From Litoditis marina (Eukaryota > Nematoda > Chromadorea > Rhabditida > Rhabditidae): a DNA stretch of 64,000 bases. The translations under genes were made by a program, and so were the position numbers. Location: contig OZ038437.1 in NCBI GenBank assembly GCA_964036275.1, positions 13,214,590 to 13,278,589 on the forward strand, written 5' to 3'. The notes below the pieces were generated by a model. The model ran no database searches. It was not told where the DNA came from and saw only the letters and a program-made list of their open reading frames with translations. Of this stretch, positions 21,310 to 33,180 are shown in pieces. Position 1 is the stretch's first letter, and the number at the start of each line of letters is the position of its first letter.

Positions 21310-21701
21310 ACTGATCTCTCTGCGCTTATTCGTGGGAACATGAAACGGGAAAGGCTACTGGCGGGTGACGAACTTCAGCAAAAACATTGTTGTAAAGTTA
21401 GTAAGGCGAATATCATTGTCAACTTAATGCAAACTATGCAAGGGTAGCAGATAATCAACTTTTTGTTTAACTCATCTGTTCTAAACATTCCATTTCTGAT
21501 CAAAATGTATATCATGGTTTAACTCACCTGTTCTAAACATTCCATTTCTAATCAAACTGTGTAGATTTTTCGTAATTTCCACGCCGCTAGGTTGAAAATA
21601 AAGTCAAAAAGAGAATAGAAAAGCTTAGAAATGACCTTTGTCAAGTTTCGCTAAATTTTCGCGTGAGTATGTTCGAAATTCAAATTGATAAAAGCAAAAT
21701 A

Positions 21702-21710
21702 GGTCCTGGC
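21702..21710 (-). pseudogene. tRNA-Val remnant 2
   Basis: Same deletion breakpoints as remnant 1, 464 bases after the start of V22. Here the following unit leads to V23 rather than a CAC gene, so this copy was recombined. Confidence 0.85.
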
Positions 21711-21904
21711 AAAAACATAGTTCAACTCATCTGTTCTAAACATTCCATTTCTGATCAAAATGTTTAGATTATTCGTAATTTGTACACCGAGAGGTTGAAA
21801 ATAAAGTCAAAAAGAGAATAGAAAAGCTTAGAAATGACCTTTGTCAAGTTTCGCTAAGTTTTCGCGTGAGTATGTTCGAAATTCAAATTGATAAAATCAA
21901 AATA

Positions 21905-21976
21905 GGTCCTGGCCGGGATCGAACCGACGACCTTCTGCGTGTAAAGCAGACGTGATAACCGCTACACCACAGGACC
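21905..21976 (-). tRNA. tRNA-Val(TAC) V23
   Basis: Intact with T50; long-A with AAATTTACGAAG as after V4; t2. The 9,450-bp-spaced duplication starts in its upstream flank. Confidence 0.9.
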
Positions 21977-22402
21977 ACTGATCTGGCTGCGCTTATTCGT
22001 GGGGACATGAAACGGGGTAGGCCACTGGCGGGTCACGCACTTCAGCAAAGCTATTACTAGTAAATTTACGAAGACAATTTTCATTATAAACTCAATCTAG
22101 AATGAGGGAGTATAGACTTGATCAATCATTAGTAGAGCTCATTTTGTTACCATTTCATTTTCAATGAAAATGGGAAGTTCACCCGTTTATTGTACACCAA
22201 GAACTTCAAAAACATGGTGTAACTCATCTGTTCTAAACATTCCATTTCTAATCAAACTGTGTAGATTTTTCGTAATTTGTACACCGAGAGGTTGAAAATG
22301 AAGTCACAAAAAGAATAGAAAAGCTTGGAAATGGACCTTTGTCAAGTTTCGCTAAGTTTTCGCGTGAGTATGTTCGAAATTAAAATTGATAAAAGCAAAA
22401 TA

Positions 22403-22474
22403 GGTCCTGGCCGGGATCGAACCGGCGACCTTCTGCGTGTGAAGCAGACGTGATAACCGCTACACCACAGGACC
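22403..22474 (-). tRNA. tRNA-Val(CAC) V24
   Basis: Intact; short-A, t1. Counterpart of V5, sharing the rare AAGCTTGGAAATGG downstream. Confidence 0.92.
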
Positions 22475-22895
22475 ACTGATCTGGCTGCGCTTATTCGTGG
22501 GGACATGAAACGGGGTAGGCCACTGGCACGCACTTCAGCAAAGCTATTACTTGTAAATTTAGGAAGACAATTTCCATTATAAACTCAATCTAGAATGAGG
22601 GAGTATAGACTTGATCAATCAGTAGTAGAGCTCATTTTGTTACCATTTCATTTTCAATGAAAATGAGAAGTTCACCCGTTTATTGTACACCACGAACTTC
22701 AAAAACATGGTGTAACTCATCTGTTCTAAACATTCCATTTCTGATCAAACTGTGTAGATTTTTCGAAATTTGTACACCGAGAGGTTGAAAATGAAGTCAC
22801 AAAAAGAATAGAAAAGCTTAGAAATGGACCTTTGTCAAGTTTCGCTAAGTTTTCGCGTGAGTATGTTTGAAATTCAAATTGATAAAATCAAAATA

Positions 22896-22967
22896 GGTCC
22901 TGGCCGGGATCGAACCGACGACCTTCTGCGTGTAAAGCAGACGTGATAACCGCTACACCACAGGACC
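22896..22967 (-). tRNA. tRNA-Val(TAC) V25
   Basis: Intact with T50; short-A, t2. Counterpart of V6. Confidence 0.9.
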
Positions 22968-23387
22968 ACTGATCTGGCTGCGCTTATTCGTGGGGACATG
23001 AAACGGGGTAGGCCACTGGCACGCACTTCAGCAAAGCTATTACTTGTAAATTTAGGAAGACAATTTCCATTATAAACTCAATCTAGAATGAGGGAGTATA
23101 GACTTGATCAATCAGTAGTAGAGCTCATTTTGTTACCATTTCATTTTCAATGAAAATGAGAAGTTCACCCGTTTATTGTACACCAAGAACTTCAAAAACA
23201 TGGTTTAACTCATCTGTTCTAAACATTCCATTTCTAATCAAACTGTGTAGATTTTTCGAAATTTGTACACCGAGAGGTTGAAAATAAAGTCAAAAAGAGA
23301 ACAGAAAAGCTTAGAAATGACCTTTGTCAAGTTTCGCTAAGTTTTCGCGTGAGTATGTTTGAAATTCAAATTGATAAAATCAAAATA

Positions 23388-23459
23388 GGTCCTGGCCGGG
23401 ATCGAACCGACGACCTTCTGTGTGTAAAGCAGACGTGATAACCGCTACACCACAGGACC
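23388..23459 (-). tRNA. tRNA-Val(TAC) V26, anticodon-stem mismatch
   Basis: Carries the same C31-A39 mismatch as V7. T50, short-A, t2. Confidence 0.75.
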
Positions 23460-23879
23460 ACTGATCTGGCTGCGCTTATTCGTGGGGACATGAAACGGGG
23501 TAGGCCACTGGCACGCACTTCAGCAAAGCTATTACTTGTAAATTTAGGAAGACAATTTCCATTATAAACTCAATCTAGAATGAGGGAGTATAGACTTGAT
23601 CAATCAGTAGTAGAGCTCATTTTGTTACCATTTCATTTTCAATGAAAATGAGAAGTTCACCCGTTTATTGTACACCAAGAACTTCAAAAACATGGTTTAA
23701 CTCATCTGTTCTAAACATTCCATTTCTAATCAAACTGTGTAGATTTTTCGAAATTTGTACACCGAGAGGTTGAAAATAAAGTCAAAAAGAGAACAGAAAA
23801 GCTTAGAAATGACCTTTGTCAAGTTTCGCTAAGTTTTCGCGTGAGTATGTTTGAAATTCAAATTGATAAAATCAAAATA

Positions 23880-23951
23880 GGTCCTGGCCGGGATCGAACC
23901 GACGACCTTCTGCGTGTAAAGCAGACGTGATAACCGCTACACCACAGGACC
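23880..23951 (-). tRNA. tRNA-Val(TAC) V27
   Basis: Intact with T50; spacer B, t2. Counterpart of V8. Confidence 0.9.
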
Positions 23952-24293
23952 ACTGATCTGGCTGCGCTTATCCGTGGGGACATGAAACGGGGAAGGTTAC
24001 TGGCGGGTTACGAACTTCAGCAAAAACATCGTTTGTAAAGTTAGTAAGACAAATATCATTGTAAACTCAATGCAAACTATGCAAGGGTAGCATATAATCC
24101 ATTTTTGGTTTAACTCATCTGTTCTAAACATTCCATTTCTAATCAAACTGTGTAGATTTTTCGTAATTTGTACACCGAGAGGTTGAAAATGAAGTCACAA
24201 AAAGAATAGAAAAGCTTAGAAATGGACCTTTGTCAAGTTTCGCTAAGTTTTCGTGTGAGTATGTTCGAAATTAAAATTGATAAAAGCAAAATA

Positions 24294-24365
24294 GGTCCTG
24301 GCCGGGATCGAACCGGCGACCTTCTGCGTGTGAAGCAGACGTGATAACCGCTACACCACAGGACC
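24294..24365 (-). tRNA. tRNA-Val(CAC) V28
   Basis: Intact; short-A, t1; shares TTCGTGTGAG with V9. Its upstream spacer has a private GTTCGCCCG. Confidence 0.92.
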
Positions 24366-24785
24366 ACTGATCTGGCTGCGCTTATTCGTGGGGACATGAA
24401 ACGGGGTAGGCCACTGGCACGCACTTCAGCAAAGCTATTACTTGTAAATTTAGGAAGACAATTTCCATTATAAACTCAATCTAGAATGAGGGAGTATAGA
24501 CTTGATCAATCAGTAGTAGAGCTCATTTTGTTACCATTTCATTTTCAATGAAAATGAGAAGTTCGCCCGTTTATTGTACACCAAGAACTTCAAAAACATG
24601 GTTTAACTCATCTGTTCTAAACATTCCATTTCTAATCAAACTGTGTAGATTTTTCGAAATTTGTACACCGAGAGGTTGAAAATAAAGTCAAAAAGAGAAC
24701 AGAAAAGCTTAGAAATGACCTTTGTCAAGTTTCGCTAAGTTTTCGCGTGAGTATGTTTGAAATTCAAATTGATAAAATCAAAATA

Positions 24786-24857
24786 GGTCCTGGCCGGGAT
24801 CGAACCGACGACCTTCTGCGTGTAAAGCAGACGTGATAACCGCTACACCACAGGACC
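24786..24857 (-). tRNA. tRNA-Val(TAC) V29
   Basis: Intact with T50; short-A, t2. Counterpart of V10. Confidence 0.9.
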
Positions 24858-25278
24858 ACTGATCTGGCTGCGCTTATTCGTGGGGACATGAAACGGGGTA
24901 GGCCACTGGCACGCACTTCAGCAAAGCTATTACTTGTAAATTTAGGAAGACAATTTCCATTATAAACTCAATCTAGAATGAGGGAGTATAGACTTGATCA
25001 ATCAGTAGTAGAGCTCATTTTGTTACCATTTCATTTTCAATGAAAATGAGAAGTTCACCCGTTTATTGTACACCACGAACTTCAAAAACATGGTGTAACT
25101 CATCTGTTCTAAACATTCCATTTCTGATCAAACTGTGTAGATTTTTCGAAATTTTTACACCGAGAGGTTGAAAATAAAGTCACAAAAAGAATAGAAAAGC
25201 TTAGAAATGGACCTTTGTCAAGTTTCGCTAAGTTTTCGCGTGAGTATGTTCGAAATTAAAATTGATAAAAGCAAAATA

Positions 25279-25350
25279 GGTCCTGGCCGGGATCGAACCG
25301 GCGACCTTCTGCGTGTGAAGCAGACGTGATAACCGCTACACCACAGGACC
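25279..25350 (-). tRNA. tRNA-Val(CAC) V30
   Basis: Intact; short-A, t1. Counterpart of V11; last of the duplicated block. Confidence 0.92.
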
Positions 25351-25770
25351 ACTGATCTGGCTGCGCTTATTCGTGGGGACATGAAACGGGGTAGGCCACT
25401 GGCACGCACTTCAGCAAAGCTATTACTTGTAAATTTAGGAAGACAATTTCCATTATAAACTCAATCTAGAATGAGGGAGTATAGACTTGATCAATCAGTA
25501 GTAGAGCTCATTTTGTTACCATTTCATTTTCAATGAAAATGAGAAGTTCACCCGTTTATTGTACACCACGAACTTCAAAAACATGGTGTAACTCATCTGT
25601 TCTAAACATTCCATTTCTAATCAAACTGTGTAGATTTTTCGTAATTTGTACACCGAGAGGTTGAAAATGAAGTCACAAAAAGAATAGAAAAGCTTAGAAA
25701 TGGACCTTTGTCAAGTTTCGCTAAGTTTTCGCGTGAGTATGTTCGAAATTAAATTGATAAAAGCAAAATA

Positions 25771-25842
25771 GGTCCTGGCCGGGATCGAACCGGCGACCTT
25801 CTGCGTGTAAAGCAGACGTGATAACCGCTACACCACAGGACC
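25771..25842 (-). tRNA. tRNA-Val(TAC) V31, C50 form
   Basis: As V15; spacer B', t1. Starts the second copy of the V19-remnant-V20-V21 block (offset 6,189). Confidence 0.9.
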
Positions 25843-26234
25843 ACTGATCTCTCTGCGCTTATTCGTGGGAACATGAAACGGGAAAGGCTACTGGCGGGTG
25901 ACGAACTTCAGCAAAAACATTGTTGTAAAGTTAGTAAGGCGAATATCATTGTCAACTTAATGCAAACTATGCAAGGGTAGCAGATAATCAACTTTTTGTT
26001 TAACTCATCTGTTCTAAACATTCCATTTCTGATCAAAATGTATATCATGGTTTAACTCACCTGTTCTAAACATTCCATTTCTAATCAAACTGTGTAGATT
26101 TTTCGTAATTTCCACGCCGCTAGGTTGAAAATAAAGTCAAAAAGAGAATAGAAAAGCTTAGAAATGACCTTTGTCAAGTTTCGCTAAATTTTCGCGTGAG
26201 TATGTTCGAAATTCAAATTGATAAAAGCAAAATA

Positions 26235-26243
26235 GGTCCTGGC
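26235..26243 (-). pseudogene. tRNA-Val remnant 3
   Basis: Same breakpoints as remnant 1, with identical spacing to its neighbours (464 and 204 bases). Confidence 0.85.
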
Positions 26244-26438
26244 AAAAACATAGTTCAACTCATCTGTTCTAAACATTCCATTTCTGATCAAAATGTTTAG
26301 ATTATTCGTAATTTGTACACCGAGAGGTTGAAAATAAAGTCAAAAAGAGAATAGAAAAGCTTAGAAATGACCTTTGTCAAGTTTTCGCTAAGTTTTCGCG
26401 TGAGTATGTTCGAAATTAAAATTGATAAAAGCAAAATA

Positions 26439-26510
26439 GGTCCTGGCCGGGATCGAACCGGCGACCTTCTGCGTGTGAAGCAGACGTGATAACCGCTACA
26501 CCACAGGACC
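26439..26510 (-). tRNA. tRNA-Val(CAC) V32
   Basis: Intact; short-A with a private GGCGACTGGCACG, t1. Confidence 0.92.
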
Positions 26511-26929
26511 ACTGATCTGGCTGCGCTTATTCGTGGGGACATGAAACGGGGTAGGCGACTGGCACGCACTTCAGCAAAGCTATTACTTGTAAATTTAGGA
26601 AGACAATTTCCATTATAAACTCAACTTAGAATGAGGGAGTGTAGACTTGATCAATCATTAGTAGAGCTCATTTTTGTTACCATTTCATTTTCAATGAAAA
26701 TGGGAAGTTCACCCGTTTATTGTACACCAAGAACTTCAAAAAAGTGGTTCAACTCATCTGCTCTAAACATTCCATTTCTGATCAAAATGTTTAGATTTTT
26801 CGTAATTTATACACCGAGAGCTTGAAAATAAAGTCAAAAAAAATAGAAAAGCTTAGAAATGACCTTTGTCAAGTTTCGCTAAGTTTTCGCGTGAGTATGT
26901 TCGAAATTCAAATTGATAAAAGCAAAATA

Positions 26930-27001
26930 GGTCCTGGCCGGGATCGAACAGACGACCTTCTGCGTGTGAAGCAGACGTGATAACCGCTACACCACAGGAC
27001 C
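26930..27001 (-). tRNA. tRNA-Val(CAC) V33, T-stem mismatch
   Basis: G52 is T, giving a T52-C62 mismatch, and T50 is present although the anticodon is CAC. Short-A, t1; followed upstream by CACTGACCTGG. Probably weak or inactive. Confidence 0.65.
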
Positions 27002-27400
27002 ACTGACCTGGCTGCGCTTATTCGTGGGGACATGAAACGGGGTAGGCGACTGGCACGCACTTCAGCAAAGCTATTACTTGTAAATTTAGGAAGACAATTT
27101 CCATTATAAACTCAACTTAGAATGAGGGAGTGTAGACTTGATCAATCATTAGTAGAGCTCATTTTTGTTACCATTTCATTTTCAATGAAAATGGGAAGTT
27201 CACCCGTTTATTGTACACCACGAACTTCAAAAACATGGTGTAACTCATCTGTTCTAAACATTCCATTTCTAATCAAACTGTGTAGATTTTTCGAAATTTG
27301 TACACCGAGAGGTTGAAAATATAGTCAAAAAGAGAATAGAAAAGCTTAGAAATGACCTTTGTCAAGTTTCGCTAAGTTTTCACGTGAGTATGTTCGAAAT

Positions 27401-28216
27401 TCTGGCGGGTTACGAACTTCAGCAAAAACATCGTTTGTAAAGTTAGTAAGACAAATATCATTGTAAACTCAATGCAAACTATGCAAGGGTAGCATATAAT
27501 CCATTTTTGGTTCAACTCATCTGTTCTAAACATTCCATTTCTAATCAAACTGTGTAGATTTTTCGAAATTTGTACACCGAGAGGTTGAAAATAAAGTCAA
27601 AAAGAGAATAGAAAAGCTTGGAAATGACCTTTGTCAAGTTTCGCTAAGTTTTCACGTGAGTATGTTCGAAATTCTGGCGGGTTACGAACTTCAGCAAAAA
27701 CATCGTTTGTAAAGTTAGTAAGACAAATATCATTGTAAACTAAATGCAAACTATGCAAGGGTAGCATATAATCCATTTTTGGTTCAACTCATCTGTTCTA
27801 AACATTCCATTTCTAATCAAACTGTGTAGATTTTTCGAAATTTGTACACCGAGAGGTTGAAAATAAAGTCAAAAAGAGAATAGAAAAGCTTAGAAATGAC
27901 CTTTGTCAAGTTTCGCTAAGTTTTCACGTGAGTATGTTCGAAATTCTGGCGGGTTACGAACTTCAGCAAAAACATCGTTTGTAAAGTTAGTAAGACAAAT
28001 ATCATTGTAAACTCAATGCAAACTATGCAAGGGTAGCATATAATCCATTTTTGGTTCAACTCATCTGTTCTAAACATTCCATTTCTAATCAAACTGTGTA
28101 GATTTTTCGAAATTTGTACACCGAGAGGTTGAAAATAAAGTCAAAAAGAGAATAGAAAAGCTTAAAAATGACCTTTGTCAAGTTTCGCTAAGTTTTCGCG
28201 TGAGTATGTTTGAAAT
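27401..28216. repeat. Three tandem 272-bp units that lost the tRNA
   Basis: At 27401, 27673 and 27945 the sequence TTCGAAAT runs straight into TCTGGCGGGTTACG: the tRNA, its terminator and part of the spacer are deleted. The units differ by a few bases only (for example AAGCTTGG against AAGCTTAG), so one deleted unit was multiplied. Confidence 0.9.
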
Positions 28217-28238
28217 TCAAATTGATAAAAGCAAAATA

Positions 28239-28310
28239 GGTCCTGGCCGGGATCGAACCGGCGACCTTCTGCGTGTGAAGCAGACGTGATAACCGCTACA
28301 CCACAGGACC
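28239..28310 (-). tRNA. tRNA-Val(CAC) V34
   Basis: Intact; spacer B, t1; first gene after the tRNA-less units. Confidence 0.92.
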
Positions 28311-28652
28311 ACTGATCTGGCTGCGCTTATTCGTGGGGACATGAAACGGGGAAGGTTACTGGCGGGTTACGAACTTCAGCAAAAACATCGTTTGTAAAGT
28401 TAGTAAGACAAATATCATTGTAAACTCAATGCAAACTATGCAAGGGTAGCATATAATCCATTTTTTGGTTAACTCATCTGTTCTAAACATTCCATTTCTA
28501 ATCAAACTGTGTAGATTTTTCGTAATTTGTACACCGAGAGGTTGAAAATGAAGTCACAAAAAGAATAGAAAAGCTTAGAAATGGACCTTTGTCAAGTTTC
28601 GCTAAGTTTTCGCTTGAGTATGTTCGAAATTAAAATTGATAAAAGCAAAATA

Positions 28653-28724
28653 GGTCCTGGCCGGGATCGAACCGGCGACCTTCTGCGTGTGAAGCAGACG
28701 TGATAACCGCTACACCACAGGACC
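28653..28724 (-). tRNA. tRNA-Val(CAC) V35
   Basis: Intact; short-A, t1, with TTCGCTTGAG downstream as in V40 and V42. Confidence 0.92.
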
Positions 28725-29144
28725 ACTGATCTGGCTGCGCTTATTCGTGGGGACATGAAACGGGGTAGGCGACTGGCACGCACTTCAGCAAAGCTATTAC
28801 TTGTAAATTTAGGAAGACAATTTCCATTATAAACTCAACTTAGAATGAGGGAGTGTAGACTTGATCAATCATTAGTAGAGCTCATTTTTGTTACCATTTC
28901 ATTTTCAATGAAACTGGGAAGTTCACCCGTTTATTGTACACCACGAACTTCAAAAACATGGTGTAACTCATCTGTTCTAAACATTCCATTTCTAATCAAA
29001 CTGTGTAGATTTTTCGTAATTTGTACACCGAGAGGTTGAAAATGAAGTCAAAAAAAAAATAGAAAAGCTTAGAAATGACCTTTGTCAAGTTTCGCTAAGT
29101 TTTCGCGTGAGTATGTTCGAAATTAAATTGATAAAAGCAAAATA

Positions 29145-29216
29145 GGTCCTGGCCGGGATCGAACCGGCGACCTTCTGCGTGTAAAGCAGACGTGATAACC
29201 GCTACACCACAGGACC
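29145..29216 (-). tRNA. tRNA-Val(TAC) V36, C50 form
   Basis: As V15; spacer B', t1. Third copy of the V19-type block (offset 9,563 from V19). Confidence 0.9.
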
Positions 29217-29608
29217 ACTGATCTCTCTGCGCTTATTCGTGGGAACATGAAACGGGAAAGGCTACTGGCGGGTGACGAACTTCAGCAAAAACATTGTTGT
29301 AAAGTTAGTAAGGCGAATATCATTGTCAACTTAATGCAAACTATGCAAGGGTAGCAGATAATCAACTTTTTGTTTAACTCATCTGTTCTAAACATTCCAT
29401 TTCTGATCAAAATGTATATCATGGTTTAACTCACCTGTTCTAAACATTCCATTTCTAATCAAACTGTGTAGATTTTTCGTAATTTCCACGCCGCTAGGTT
29501 GAAAATAAAGTCAAAAAGAGAATAGAAAAGCTTAGAAATGACCTTTGTCAAGTTTCGCTAAATTTTCGCGTGAGTATGTTCGAAATTCAAATTGATAAAA
29601 GCAAAATA

Positions 29609-29617
29609 GGTCCTGGC
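29609..29617 (-). pseudogene. tRNA-Val remnant 4
   Basis: Same breakpoints and spacing as remnants 1 and 3. Confidence 0.85.
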
Positions 29618-29812
29618 AAAAACATAGTTCAACTCATCTGTTCTAAACATTCCATTTCTGATCAAAATGTTTAGATTATTCGTAATTTGTACACCGAGAG
29701 GTTGAAAATAAAGTCAAAAAGAGAATAGAAAAGCTTAGAAATGACCTTTGTCAAGTTTCCGCTAAGTTTTCGCGTGAGTATGTTCGAAATTAAAATTGAT
29801 AAAAGCAAAATA

Positions 29813-29884
29813 GGTCCTGGCCGGGATCGAACCGGCGACCTTCTGCGTGTGAAGCAGACGTGATAACCGCTACACCACAGGACC
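29813..29884 (-). tRNA. tRNA-Val(CAC) V37
   Basis: Intact; short-A, t1. Confidence 0.92.
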
Positions 29885-30303
29885 ACTGATCTGGCTGCGC
29901 TTATTCGTGGGGACATGAAACGGGGTAGGCCACTGGCACGCACTTCAGCAAAGCTATTACTTGTAAATTTAGGAAGACAATTTCCATTATAAACTCAACT
30001 TAGAATGAGGGAGTGTAGACTTGATCAATCATTAGTAGAGCTCATTTTTGTTACCATTTCATTTTCAATGAAAATGGGAAGTTCACCCGTTTATTGTACA
30101 CCAAGAACTTCAAAAAAATGGTTCAACTCATCTGTTCCAAACATTCCATTTCTGATCAAAATGTTTAGATTTTTCGTAATTTATACACCGAGAGTTTGAA
30201 AATAAAGTCAAAAAAAATAGAAAAGCTTAGAAATGACCTTTGTCAAGTTTCGCTAAGTTTTCGCGTGAGTATGTTCGAAATTCAAATTGATAAAAGCAAA
30301 ATA

Positions 30304-30375
30304 GGAGCTGGCCGGGATCGAACCGGCGACCTTCTGCGTGTGAAGCAGACGTGATAACCGCTACACCACAGGACC
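30304..30375 (-). tRNA. tRNA-Val(CAC) V38, acceptor mismatches
   Basis: 3' arm reads CAGCTCC: C4-C69 and T3-T70 mismatches. Long-A, t1. Likely a pseudogene, related to V21. Confidence 0.6.
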
Positions 30376-30800
30376 ACTGATCTGGTTGCGCTTATTCGTG
30401 GGGACATGAAACGGGGTAGGCCACTGGCGGGTCACGCACTTCAGCACAGCTATTACTAGTAAATTTAGGAAGACAATTTTCATTATAAACTCAATTTAGA
30501 ATGAGGGAGTGTAGACTTGATCAATCATTAGTAGAGCTCATTTTGTTACCATTTCATTTTCAATGAAACTGGGAAGTTCACCCGTTTATTGTACACCACG
30601 AACTTCAAAAACATGGTGTAACTCATCTGTTCTAAACATTCCATTTCTAATCAAACTGTGTAGATTTTTCGAAATTTGTACACCGAGAGGTTGAAAATAA
30701 AGTCAAAAAGAGAATAGAAAAGCTTAGAAATGACCTTTGTCAAGTTTCGCTAAGTTTTCGCGTGAGTATGTTTGAAATTCAAATTGATAAAAGCAAAATA

Positions 30801-30872
30801 GGTCCTGGCCGGGATCGAACCGGCGACCTTCTGCGTGTGAAGCAGACGTGATAACCGCTACACCACAGGACC
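30801..30872 (-). tRNA. tRNA-Val(CAC) V39
   Basis: Intact; spacer B with GGAAGGTTTCTGG variant, t1. Confidence 0.92.
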
Positions 30873-31213
30873 ACTGATCTGGCTGCGCTTATTCGTGGGG
30901 ACATGAAACGGGAAGGTTTCTGGCGGGTTACGAACTTCAGCAAAAACATCGTTTGTAAAGTTAGTAAGACAAATATCATTGTAAACTCAATGCAAACTAT
31001 GCAAGGGTAGCATATAATCCATTTTTGGTTTAACTCATCTGTTCTAAACATTCCATTTCTAATCAAACTGTGTAGATTTTTCGTAATTTGTACACCGAGA
31101 GGTTGAAAATGAAGTCACAAAAAGAATAGAAAAGCTTAGAAATGGACCTTTGTCAAGTTTCGCTAAGTTTTCGCTTGAGTATGTTCGAAATTAAAATTGA
31201 TAAAAGCAAAATA

Positions 31214-31285
31214 GGTCCTGGCCGGGATCGAACCGGCGACCTTCTGCGTGTGAAGCAGACGTGATAACCGCTACACCACAGGACC
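31214..31285 (-). tRNA. tRNA-Val(CAC) V40
   Basis: Intact; short-A, t1; private CACTAATCTGGTTGCG just upstream. Confidence 0.92.
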
Positions 31286-31706
31286 ACTAATCTGGTTGCG
31301 CTTATTCGTGGGGACATGAAACGGGGTAGGCCACTGGCACGCACTTCAGCAAAGCTATTACTTGTAAATTTAGGAAGACAATTTCCATTATAGACTCAAC
31401 TTAGAATGAGGGAGTGTAGACTTGATCAATCATTAGTAGAGCTCATTTTTGTTACCATTTCATTTTCAATGAAACTGGGAAGTTCACCCGTTTATTGTAC
31501 ACCACGAACTTCAAAAACATGGTGTAACTCATCTGTTCTAAACATTCCATTCCTAATCAAACTGTGTAGATTTTTCGAAATTTGTACACCAAGAGGTTGA
31601 AAATAAAGTCAAAAAGAGAATAGAAAAGCTTAGAAATGACCTTTGTCAAGTTTCGCTAAGTTTTCGCGTGAGTATGTTCGAAATTCAAATTGATAAAATC
31701 AAAATA

Positions 31707-31778
31707 GGTCCTGGCCGGGATCGAACCGACGACCTTCTGCGTGTAAAGCAGACGTGATAACCGCTACACCACAGGACC
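31707..31778 (-). tRNA. tRNA-Val(TAC) V41
   Basis: Intact with T50; spacer B, t2. Last TAC gene before the LINE. Confidence 0.9.
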
Positions 31779-32120
31779 ACTGATCTGGCTGCGCTTATTC
31801 GTGGGGACATGAAACGGGGAAGGTTACTGGCGGGTTACGAACTTCAGCAAAAACATCGTTTGTAAAGTTAGTAAGACAAATATCATTGTAAACTCAATGC
31901 AAACTATGCAAGGGTAGCATATAATCCATTTTTTGGTTAACTCATCTGTTCTAAACATTCCATTTCTAATCAAACTGTGTAGATTTTTCGTAATTTGTAC
32001 ACCGAGAGGCTGAAAATGAAGTCACAAAAAGAATAGAAAAGCTTAGAAATGGACCTTTGTCAAGTTTCGCTAAGTTTTCGCTTGAGTATGTTCGAAATTA
32101 AAATTGATAAAAGCAAAATA

Positions 32121-32192
32121 GGTCCTGGCCGGGATCGAACCGGCGACCTTCTGCGTGTGAAGCAGACGTGATAACCGCTACACCACAGGACC
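32121..32192 (-). tRNA. tRNA-Val(CAC) V42
   Basis: Intact, t1. Its upstream spacer is cut 25 bases from the gene by the LINE tail, so any upstream element further out is lost. Confidence 0.9.
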
Positions 32193-32217
32193 ACTGATCT
32201 GGCTGCGCTTATTCGTG

Positions 32218-32234
32218 ATAATAATAATAATAAT
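32218..32234 (-). repeat. (ATT)n tail of the LINE
   Basis: About five ATT units on the minus strand form the 3' end of the element and join directly to array DNA. Simple-repeat rather than poly-A tails are usual for CR1-type elements. Confidence 0.85.
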
Positions 32235-33180
32235 TTATCAACCCGTTATTTGACAGACAATTTCAATGGCTAATGAGTATCGGGGATGTTGATTCAAGAA
32301 AAAGGATAAACATGTACAGAAAGGAGAAAAACTGATTCAGGAATGTGCAGGCCCGTAGCTGTCTAGGATGGGCTAGGCGGGGGTGGCGAGAGTTGGCGAG
32401 ACTCTCATGGGACCGGACAGCTGGAGCGGGCTGGGGGTGGACTTGTGGCTGGTAGACGCGATCTAGGCCCTGACTGGACCTAGGCTGGCTGCAAAAGGTG
32501 CAGACCACTAACCTTCCCCTATAAGCTACGAGGGCACCGATGGTCGTTGTCTTGACAGGATATAGAACGAAAGAAGAGGCATAGGAGAAAAGCAGAAAGA
32601 AAGGAGAAAAATTGAGCATTAAATGAGACCGGAATGGAAATAGATGGAAACATATAATGAGTTGAAGACCACAGAGAAGATACGATAACAATATCGATAA
32701 ATGTGGGCTCAACTTCAGGACTACCGAAATAAAAAAATTAGACAATCCTATTCATGTCATCTCAACCTACGCCTACTATAACCAGATACGTGTATTACAT
32801 CATCAACAACAGCATACTACATACTACATATTACAGACTACAGATTACGGACTAGAGTTAGGACAATGACATTACTATAAATACATATAACACATTTACA
32901 AGTTTAAATCTGACTATTGGGATGTTGAGCCACCTGGAATACTGAAATTAGACAAGAGAAGATTGCTATTATCGAATTTGGCCGAAGGATTACACGCAAA
33001 TTCAGCGTTAAATGTATAGAAATGTTGAGAATGTGAATTGAAGATCAATATTGAACGTGGTTTTACCTGTAGTTTGGCAGATATGGTTCATTGTGAGACA
33101 AACCTCACAATTCCTGAGGAACGGTCGAGAAAGCACAAAAATTGTTTTTGATGAAAGAATTAGAAAAGATGTTTTGAATA
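32235..33180 (-). other. 3' UTR of the LINE
   Basis: About 950 bases between the ORF2 stop and the tail. A 160-codon open frame here (32263-32745) has mixed low-complexity composition and no recognisable domain; I treat it as non-coding. Confidence 0.65.

Larger units (their letters stand above)
22000..25600. repeat. Higher-order repeat, copy 2 of the 9,450-bp-spaced pair
   Basis: Carries V24-V30; see copy 1. It is bounded on the right by a switch to a B'-type unit (V31). Confidence 0.88.
10850..32217. repeat. tRNA-Val repeat array, left block (V1-V42)
   Basis: Units of ~410-500 bp, each normally with one tRNA-Val gene. Shorthand used below. Upstream spacer: long-A has ACTGGCGGGTCACGCAC; short-A has lost CGGGTC (ACTGGCACGCAC); both continue to GAATGAGGGAGT and a CATTTTCA/TGAAAATG hairpin. 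Spacer B has GGTTACTGGCGGGTTACG and AGGGTAGCATATAATCC and is ~80 bp shorter; B' is a B variant with GGCTACTGGCGGGTGACG and CTCTCTGCG. Terminators after the gene: t1 TATTTTGCTTTTATC, t2 TATTTTGATTTTATC, t3 TTTTTTGCTTTTATC, t4 TTTTTTTATC. A full intact gene has pairing in all arms, GG at 18-19, TTCGATC T loop, no intron, no encoded CCA, T at 73. Confidence 0.95.

Noticed and set aside
32263..32745. 160-codon open frame at the LINE 3' end
   Set aside because: Falls in the 3' UTR after the ORF2 stop; hydrophobic and low-complexity composition with no known domain.
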